From Zoogloea sp041917255 (lineage in GTDB: Bacteria; Pseudomonadota; Gammaproteobacteria; Burkholderiales; Rhodocyclaceae), in the NCBI GenBank assembly GCA_041917255.1, contig JAYRYA010000003.1, positions 131,041 through 195,040 of the forward strand: DNA of 64,000 nt. The letters are read 5' to 3'. The notes under the pieces were generated by a model, which was given only the letters and a program-made list of their open reading frames with translations, did not search any database and had not been told where the DNA came from. Positions 58,742-64,000 of this stretch are shown piece after piece. Within the stretch, counting starts at the first letter, position 1. Every line of letters starts with the position of its first letter. The position numbers and the translations under genes were made by a program.

Positions 58742-59890
58742 CTAGACGTGAGGGCGATAGGAGGACGGCTTGGCGAAGCGCTCGGTAGCCATCCGGGTCA
58801 GATCATTCAGATTGCCGGCCGCCGCGGCGACCTCGCGCAGCCATCTGCTGTCGTTGTGCTGGCCGATGACCAGGGCGCGCAGCTGTTCGAGCTGTTTCCG
58901 GCTACCGAGGTCATCGGCGTCGGCGGTCAGGGCATCGATCAATTCGAGCAGCGCATCCCCCAGCGGGACGCGCCGCCGTCGCACAGGATCGGCCAGGGTG
59001 GCACCAAAGCCGTAGCGGCTGGCCTGGAACTTGTTGTAGCGGGCGACCAGGGCCTGGCTGGGCGGATCGATGGCCGGGCGCGAGCGCAGCAGGTGGCGGG
59101 CCAGGCATTGGGCGAAGGCGGCCAGCTCGACCGCCCGGTCCACGTTGAGCGGGGTGTCGCAGACGCGGACTTCCACGGTGCCGTATTCGGGTTTGGGGCG
59201 CACATCCCAGTAGAGATCCTTGATGCTCTCGGCCACGCCGCAGGCCTGCAGCAGGGCCATGTGATCGAGGAAGGCGGCCCAGTCGGCCACGTCCGGTGAC
59301 TGGCCGGAGAGTGGAAAGGCCGACACCGCGTTGAGCCGGGCCGAGTCGAAGCCGGTGTCGGTGGCGTCGATGAAGGGCGAGGACGCGGACAAGGCGATGA
59401 AGTGGGGCACGAACTGGTTGAGGGCGTGGGTCAGCCAGATCGCGTCGTCGCCGGACGCGACGCCGATGTGAATGTGCTGCCCGAACACGGTGAACTGCTT
59501 GCTGAGATAGCCGTAGCGGTTGTTCAGCGCGGCGAAGCGCTCGCCCGGGCTGATCCGCCGCTCGGGCCAGCGGTGGAAGGGGTGGGTGCCACCGCCGCAC
59601 ACCGCGATGTTGTTGAGCCTGCAGTGGGCAACCAGCACTTCCCGCAGGCCGTCCAGGTCGGCTGCAATGGCTGCGGTATCGACACGGGGGCGGGAGTTCA
59701 CCTCGATCATGCTCTCGGTGATCTCCAGCTTGACCTCGCCAAAACGGTCGTCGTAGCGCAGACCGGCGAGCAGGTCGGTGGCGGCGCGGGTGAGGTCGTA
59801 GTCGCGCAGGGACACCAGCTGGAGTTCGAGTTCGACACCCAGTGTCAGCGGGCGGCTGGACGAAAAGGAGAGGTGCGCGAGGTCGCTCAT
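58742..59890 (-). CDS. ybdK: YbdK-type carboxylate-amine ligase (glutamate-cysteine ligase family 2)
   Basis: 382 residues of the GCS2 family: TLGVELELQLVSLRDYDLTR, VKLEITESMIEVNSRP, GGGTHPFHRWPERRISPGER, QFTVFGQHIHIGVASGDDAI and YWDVRPKPEYGTVEVRVCDT. E. coli YbdK has weak gamma-glutamylcysteine synthetase activity. It ligates amines to glutamate with ATP in the cytoplasm. ATG 59890 overlaps the stop of the antiporter gene upstream. Context with a PuuD-type gamma-glutamyl hydrolase 3 kb away fits gamma-glutamyl metabolism. Confidence 0.92.
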   Translation of the reverse strand: MSDLAHLSFSSSRPLTLGVELELQLVSLRDYDLTRAATDLLAGLRYDDRFGEVKLEITESMIEVNSRPRVDTAAIAADLDGLREVLVAHCRLNNIAVCGGGTHPFHRWPERRISPGERFAALNNRYGYLSKQFTVFGQHIHIGVASGDDAIWLTHALNQFVPHFIALSASSPFIDATDTGFDSARLNAVSAFPLSGQSPDVADWAAFLDHMALLQACGVAESIKDLYWDVRPKPEYGTVEVRVCDTPLNVDRAVELAAFAQCLARHLLRSRPAIDPPSQALVARYNKFQASRYGFGATLADPVRRRRVPLGDALLELIDALTADADDLGSRKQLEQLRALVIGQHNDSRWLREVAAAAGNLNDLTRMATERFAKPSSYRPHV

Positions 59891-61146
59891 CGGGCGGGTT
59901 CCGGTCGGGCGGGTTCGGTCTCGCCGGCGTGCTGGAGGGCGCGTTTGCACAGCTGGGGCCCGACGAACTCCATCATGGCGGCGGCGATGAGGGGGAGCAG
60001 CAGGGCCTGGCTGCCGACTTCGGGGTAGAGGCCGGCGAGCTCGGCCGCCATGAAGATGGCCGTTGCGGACAGCGGCTGGATGCCGATGCCCACCAGCCGA
60101 CGTTTATCGAGGGGCAGATCGTGGCGGACGGTGCTCACCACACCGACGAACTTGGCTAGGCCGCGCACCAGGATGAGCCCCAGCGCCTGGATGCAGGTCG
60201 TCCAGTCCAGCTCGCCCAGGGGCAGCATGGCGCCGGTGACCACGAACAGCAGGATGGCCAGGATCCAGTGGCCCTGGGGTAGCCCGGTGTAGGCGAGGGT
60301 CTTGTCCCGGTCGGCCATGTTGAGCGCTGCGCCCATCATGAACAGGGTCAGGAACACCGGCACCGCAAGCGTGCGGGCCGTGCCGATGGCCATCAACGCG
60401 GTTGCCACGAGGATGAATACCTGGGCCACAGACCCCCGCGGCTGGCGGGCGGCAATGAACAGCGCCAGACGCGCGCACAGCAGACCGATCAGGATGCCGC
60501 CGCACACGACCCACACGGGGTGGGCAAGGGCGTTGAGCCAGTCGCCGGCGTGCTCGGCGTGGAGGATCCCGAGCACGGCGGCGAAGACCACGAAGGAGAG
60601 GGCGCAGCTGATCGCCGTGAGCAGCAGGGTGCGCTGGGTGACCTGCCCCTGGGCGCGGTTCTCCTCGGCGGTGAGCAGCACGACCGCCGGCGCCGAGGCC
60701 ATGGTGATGGCCGCCGTCGCCGCGCTCCAGCCTGGAGAGAGGCCGACGGCCAGCAACGCGAAGATGAAGATGGTGACGAAGGCGAGCCCGGATTCGGCCG
60801 CCGCGCTCACCAGCAGCCCGCGGTTGGCGCGCAGCCACTGCAGGTCGAGGTGGCGTCCCGTCTCCATCAGCAGCAGGCCCAGGGCCGTGTCCGCCAGCGG
60901 TTTGGCCATCGCGATGGTCTCCCGGTCGAGCCAGCCCAGGGCGCCGGGGCCCGTGATCGCGCCGGCCAGCACATAGCCGACGATGCGCGACAGGCCGAGC
61001 GTCCGGAACAGTGTTTCGCCAACGATCAGGCCGCCGACCAGGAGCAGCGAGAACAGGATCAGCGGGTCGAGCTGATCGGGGAAGGGGGGCAGGAAGATCA
61101 GGCTGTCCTGGAGCGCTTCCCAGCCCTGGCGTAGTGGCGTACTCAT
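59887..61146 (-). CDS. Cation:proton antiporter, CPA2/Kef-like, second copy in tandem
   Basis: 419 residues with about 12 membrane helices and no TrkA-N/RCK domain. Typical segments: LFRTLGLSRIVGYVLAGAIT then GPGALGWL, KPLADTALGLLLMETGRHLD, SAATAAITMASAPAVVLLTA and TAIFMAAELAGLYPEVGSQA. It resembles KefB/C-type Na+ or K+/H+ antiporters but lacks the cytoplasmic gating domain. ATG 61146 overlaps the stop of the first antiporter, so both are made together and may form a heterodimer. Confidence 0.85.
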   Translation of the reverse strand: MSTPLRQGWEALQDSLIFLPPFPDQLDPLILFSLLLVGGLIVGETLFRTLGLSRIVGYVLAGAITGPGALGWLDRETIAMAKPLADTALGLLLMETGRHLDLQWLRANRGLLVSAAAESGLAFVTIFIFALLAVGLSPGWSAATAAITMASAPAVVLLTAEENRAQGQVTQRTLLLTAISCALSFVVFAAVLGILHAEHAGDWLNALAHPVWVVCGGILIGLLCARLALFIAARQPRGSVAQVFILVATALMAIGTARTLAVPVFLTLFMMGAALNMADRDKTLAYTGLPQGHWILAILLFVVTGAMLPLGELDWTTCIQALGLILVRGLAKFVGVVSTVRHDLPLDKRRLVGIGIQPLSATAIFMAAELAGLYPEVGSQALLLPLIAAAMMEFVGPQLCKRALQHAGETEPARPEPAR

Positions 61147-62375
61147 CGGGATGGGGCACCGTTGGCGGGTTGTCGGGCACCTGCCGGGGGCAGGCGCGCC
61201 TCGCCGGCGGCAACGACGGCGGCCTGGGTGCACAGGGGGCCCAGCAACTGCATCAGCACGATGGCGCCCATCAAGGTGCCCGAGAGCGCGGGACCGACTC
61301 CACCTTCAAGTGGGCCGGCGTCGCCGAGCAGGACGAGGGCCACGCTGGACATGGGCAGCAGCCCGATGGCCGTGAAGCGTGCTTCCCTGGCGTCGATGCC
61401 GAGGCGGCGCCCCATCAGGTGGAGGGCGGCCCAGCGGGCACCGAAGCGCGTCAGCGCATAAGCCGTGGCAGCTGCTGCGTATTCCACGAGCAGTCCGATC
61501 TCGAGTGCCGCCCCGGCCAGCACGAAGGTCACCACCAGGAAAACCCGCGCGTCGGACGAGATGCGGATGGCCAGCACGGCCTTGCGTCGGTCGGCGAGGC
61601 GCGTGCCGATGCCGAACGTGAGCAACGTCAGGAGTGGCGACATCTCGAGGCTGAGGGGCAGCCCCGTGCCGACCACGATGAGACCCAGCAGCATGAGGTG
61701 CTGATGTTCCGTCTGCGGGCCAAGCCGGACGGCTGCGGCGCAGGCGGTAAAGGCCAGCCCGGCACCCAGCAGCAGGGACAGGAGCACGTGGCCCGCGGCC
61801 AGCGCGTAGCCGGGCGTCAGCTCGGTGGCCCCGGTGGCCGCGAGCATCGGCAGGATCACGCTGACGGCGGCGAAGGCCACGCACCCGTTAAGGGCAACCA
61901 GGCCAAACAGACGTCGGGTGAAGGGGCCGTCAGCGCCCGTGTCTCGGGTGGTGGCGATGGTGATCGCCGGCGAGGTGGAGGCGGCGATGGCGGCGCCGAA
62001 CAGCCCGCCGGCAATGCCGAACCCCAGGAAGTACATCAGGGTGGTGATCGTCGCAAAGACTGCGCCCGTCTCGGCGAGGCTGAGGAGTACCAGCCGGCGG
62101 TCGATGCCGCGGCGCGTGAGCGGGAAATGGTGGCCCAGTTCGAACAGGATCAGGCCGATCCCCGGGTAGATGAAAAACTGTGCCGCGTCGAGAATGTAGG
62201 GGTCGATCCAGTGCAGCCCGCTGTTGCCGATCAGTACCCCGAAAAGCACGTAACCGGTTGTGCGCGGGAGCCTGCACGCGCGGCGGCTGATCTCGCCGCT
62301 GGCCAGACCGCCAAGGAGCAGCAGGCCGAACAGCAGCAGCGGAGAGGCTTCGCGGGCATAGAACTGGATCGACAT
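61143..62375 (-). CDS. Cation:proton antiporter, CPA2/Kef-like, first copy in tandem
   Basis: 410 residues with about 12 membrane helices: ACRLPRTTGYVLFGVLIGNS, AAQFFIYPGIGLILFELGHH, GGLFGAAIAASTSPAITIAT and a C-terminal ARFTAIGLLPMSSVALVLLG. A TSPA segment here and ASAPAV in the partner stand at the ion-binding crossover. There is no RCK domain. It diverges from the marR gene, which probably controls it. With ybdK it forms a three-gene unit joined by two ATGA overlaps. Confidence 0.85.
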   Translation of the reverse strand: MSIQFYAREASPLLLFGLLLLGGLASGEISRRACRLPRTTGYVLFGVLIGNSGLHWIDPYILDAAQFFIYPGIGLILFELGHHFPLTRRGIDRRLVLLSLAETGAVFATITTLMYFLGFGIAGGLFGAAIAASTSPAITIATTRDTGADGPFTRRLFGLVALNGCVAFAAVSVILPMLAATGATELTPGYALAAGHVLLSLLLGAGLAFTACAAAVRLGPQTEHQHLMLLGLIVVGTGLPLSLEMSPLLTLLTFGIGTRLADRRKAVLAIRISSDARVFLVVTFVLAGAALEIGLLVEYAAAATAYALTRFGARWAALHLMGRRLGIDAREARFTAIGLLPMSSVALVLLGDAGPLEGGVGPALSGTLMGAIVLMQLLGPLCTQAAVVAAGEARLPPAGARQPANGAPSR

Positions 62376-62495
62376 GGGTGAAGTGGGCCTCGGTCCGCCT
62401 TGTCGCCAGCGCTGCCGGCGAACGACGGATCTTGTTTCTGGAACGGGTGCCGGGCGGGATGTCTGTGGCAATCGCCAGCACCATCACAAGGCGGT

Positions 62496-62523
62496 TTGAA
62501 ATTTAGTTTGGTGTAAATATAAT
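62496..62523 (+). promoter_or_regulatory. Sigma-70 promoter of marR with embedded palindromic operator
   Basis: -35 TTGAAA (62496-62501) and a consensus -10 TATAAT (62518-62523) are spaced by 16 bp. Between them lies the palindrome ATTTA-N8-TAAAT (62501-62518), the size of MarR-family operators. Transcription would start near 62530, almost at the ATG (62532), implying a leaderless or nearly leaderless mRNA. The 156-bp gap also serves the divergent antiporter operon. Confidence 0.7.
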
Positions 62524-62531
62524 TGACGACA

Positions 62532-63050
62532 ATGAATTCTGCAAACACGAATCCTGCCATGCCCGCCCCATTCAATGAGCTGCCGATGGACGCCATGGCC
62601 CTGGTGGTGCTCAAGCAGTTCCGGGTGATCTACGGGTCGGTGCGCCAGCACTTCCGGGATGTCGAGCTGCGCTGCGGGGTGTCCGGGTCGCAGCTGTGGC
62701 TGATCCACGAGATTGCGCGAACGCCCGGCTGCGGGGTGTCTGAGCTGGCCAGCCGGTTATCGATCCACCAATCCACCTGCAGCCAGCTGGTCGAGAAGCT
62801 CATCGCCAAGGGGCTGGTGAGCAAGGTGCGCAAGCCGGATGACCAGCGTCGCGTCGGCCTGCACCTGCGGGACGAGGCCGCGCAGGTGCTGGCCCTGGCC
62901 CCCGGGCCGTTCGAGGGCGTGTTGCCACAGGCGTTGCAGGGGCTGCCCTCCGAGGTTCTGACGCAACTGCACCGGAATCTCGCGCAGGTGGTGGCCAATC
63001 TCACCGATAGGGATGAGCTGTCGGCGGAACGTCCGTTGTCCGATCTATAG
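62532..63050 (+). CDS. MarR-family transcriptional regulator
   Basis: 172 residues with the MarR winged helix: VSGSQLWLIHEIARTPGCGV, ELASRLSIHQSTCSQLVEKL and GLVSKVRKPDDQRRVGLHLR. It probably represses itself and the divergent antiporter-ybdK operon through the palindrome in its promoter. Its own start is unusual: the ATG at 62532 is 9 bp from the -10. Downstream Met codons at 62559 and 62586 are alternatives, but none has a Shine-Dalgarno. Confidence 0.9.
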   Translation: MNSANTNPAMPAPFNELPMDAMALVVLKQFRVIYGSVRQHFRDVELRCGVSGSQLWLIHEIARTPGCGVSELASRLSIHQSTCSQLVEKLIAKGLVSKVRKPDDQRRVGLHLRDEAAQVLALAPGPFEGVLPQALQGLPSEVLTQLHRNLAQVVANLTDRDELSAERPLSDL

Positions 63051-63082
63051 TTCGAGGGGCAAGTGCCCCGGGAGGAGGCATC

Positions 63083-63865
63083 ATGGCTCGCAACCCCACA
63101 ATCAGGATTGGCCTGTCGGCGCGGCTGTTTCATCCCCAGAACGGCGCGACCGGGCTCCAGTCGAAGACGCTGCAGGTCCTGGAGCAGTCCATCGCCCACT
63201 GGATCATGTCCCGCAATGTGCTGGTCCTGATGGTCCCGTCCATCCTCAAGGATGGGCCGATCCATCGCAGCGACATCCGGCTGCGGGATTACGCGGATTT
63301 CCTCGACGGGCTCGTCCTCCAGGGCGGGGCCGACGTCAGCCCCGAAGCCTACGGCGAGCAACCGCTCCAGTCGGAGTGGGCCGGTGATCGGGTGCGGGAC
63401 GCTTACGAGATGGAGCTGCTGCACGAGTTCGTCGAGGCAGGCAAGCCGGTCCTGGGGATCTGTCGCGGCATGCAGCTGATCAACGTCGCCTTCGGGGGCT
63501 CGCTCTATCAGGACATCCCGAGCCAGTTCGGTGCCGGGGCGATGCATCAGGCCGACGCCTACGATCTGCACAGCCACGGGGTGGTGTTCACCGAAGGCGG
63601 TCAGTTTGCCCGGTGGTTCGGCACGCCGGGGGGCGGGGAGGTGGTTTCGATCCATCACCAGTGCGTTCGCGCCCTGGGGCGCGATCTGGTCGTCGAGGCC
63701 ACTGCCCCCGAGGACGGGATGATCGAGGCGATCCGGCACATCGGCCACCGTTTCGTGGTCGGGGTGCAATGGCACCCCGAGTTCCACGCCGCCGGGGCGA
63801 CACGCCTGCTCGACTGCGCCCCGCTGCTCGATGCCTTCCACCAGGCGGCGCGCAACGCGCGCTAG
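63083..63865 (+). CDS. PuuD-like gamma-glutamyl-GABA hydrolase (peptidase C26, class I amidotransferase)
   Basis: 260 residues of the peptidase C26 family. Catalytic Cys in VLGICRGMQLINVAFGGSLY, His-Glu in GVQWHPEFHAAG, LQGGADVSPEAYGEQP and HSHGVVF. It hydrolyses gamma-glutamyl bonds; PuuD itself frees GABA from gamma-glutamyl-GABA in putrescine breakdown. No other puu genes are present, so the natural substrate may be another gamma-glutamyl compound. It is 32 bp downstream of marR with GGGAGGAGG before ATG 63083. Its TAG stop is part of the IS481 target CTAG. Confidence 0.9.
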   Translation: MARNPTIRIGLSARLFHPQNGATGLQSKTLQVLEQSIAHWIMSRNVLVLMVPSILKDGPIHRSDIRLRDYADFLDGLVLQGGADVSPEAYGEQPLQSEWAGDRVRDAYEMELLHEFVEAGKPVLGICRGMQLINVAFGGSLYQDIPSQFGAGAMHQADAYDLHSHGVVFTEGGQFARWFGTPGGGEVVSIHHQCVRALGRDLVVEATAPEDGMIEAIRHIGHRFVVGVQWHPEFHAAGATRLLDCAPLLDAFHQAARNAR

Positions 63866-64000
63866 GTGTGAAGAGTCAAGACGTTGTTTCCGTTCCCTGG
63901 TAGCCGAGAGCTGGGGGTTTGGCAGCCGATGCCGTGGTGGGGTCGATGCCAGTTATAGAAGTGATTCCAGAGCGGCACGGCCGCACGGCGCTGGTCTGAG
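63862..64000 (-). CDS. IS481-family transposase, C-terminal end (window edge)
   Basis: Reading the minus strand, 45 residues ending in WNHFYNWHRPHHGIGCQ, then TPSSRLPGNGNNVLTLHT, match the C-terminus of IS481-type DDE transposases. The rest lies beyond the window. The TAG stop (63864-63862) is outside the IS tip, in the flanking CTAG. Confidence 0.88.
   Translation of the reverse strand, partial: SDQRRAAVPLWNHFYNWHRPHHGIGCQTPSSRLPGNGNNVLTLHT
63867..64000. mobile_element. IS481-family insertion sequence, one end
   Basis: The left tip reads TGTGAAGAGTCAAGACGTTG, typical of IS481-family terminal repeats. It abuts GCTAGG at 63861-63866, which fits the NCTAGN target used by IS481. The element extends past the window edge, so the other tip and the second target copy cannot be checked. 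Confidence 0.82.

Overview
The window is GC-rich chromosomal DNA with tightly packed genes, many of them joined by 4-bp ATGA stop/start overlaps. The content fits a denitrifying betaproteobacterium, most likely of the Rhodocyclales (Thauera/Azoarcus/Zoogloea type). The reasons are a cytochrome cd1 nitrite reductase locus with FNR/Dnr boxes, betaproteobacterial DUF families (2242, 2782, 802, 3348, 2894), QueF, and the DapF-DUF484 pair. The genus is an inference; no rRNA gene is present.

Layout. 1-5.2 kb: the end of a Tsx-like porin, a hybrid sensor kinase split by a frameshift, an amino-acid-type periplasmic binding protein and two exported proteins of unknown function. 5.3-12.8 kb: the denitrification locus. 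nirS-nirM form one unit and nirC-nirF-nirDL-nirG-nirH a second. nirE (SUMT) is divergent from nirS, and a YigZ-family gene lies between the two nir units. Each unit has its own FNR/Dnr-type box. nirJ and nirN are not in the window. 12.8-14.8 kb: three small enzyme-like genes bracketed by two REP/BIME-type inverted repeats. 14.8-23.1 kb: housekeeping genes (murB, queF, lytic transglycosylase, polA, LOG-family protein). 23.1-31.9 kb: a Sel1 protein, a CpdB-like nucleotidase, sppA, a CoA-binding protein, dapF, DUF484, an RlmI-like methyltransferase and a winged-helix protein, with a 119-bp palindromic intergenic element. 31.9-37.8 kb: ruvA and ruvB separated by a thioesterase and a PerM-type permease, then a coupled run of GST, small exported protein, HAD phosphatase and UbiA/MenA-type prenyltransferase. 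37.9-41.5 kb: an O-antigen-ligase-like membrane protein with a large extracytoplasmic insert, followed by a beta-helix protein. 41.6-48.0 kb: a TetR-regulated RND efflux system with an AcrR-like operator. 48.4-52.4 kb: a lipoprotein 5'-nucleotidase and a SigZ/permease/thioredoxin unit. 52.4-58.7 kb: a four-gene DUF3348-DUF802-OmpA-DUF2894 operon, then an OmpA-type protein and a degenerate serine hydrolase. 58.7-63.9 kb: YbdK ligase, two CPA2-type antiporters, MarR and PuuD-like amidotransferase. 63.9-64 kb: the end of an IS481-family element.

Most interesting region: 52.4-56.7 kb. The DUF802 protein combines MotA/ExbB/ZorA-like membrane segments with a tail of about 540 residues that carries a tandem repeat. 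The next gene is a MotB/ZorB-like protein with one membrane helix, a membrane-embedded Asp and an OmpA peptidoglycan-binding domain. Together they look like a proton-driven, peptidoglycan-anchored motor of the ZorAB/MotAB superfamily. The two partner proteins, DUF3348 and DUF2894, have no known function.
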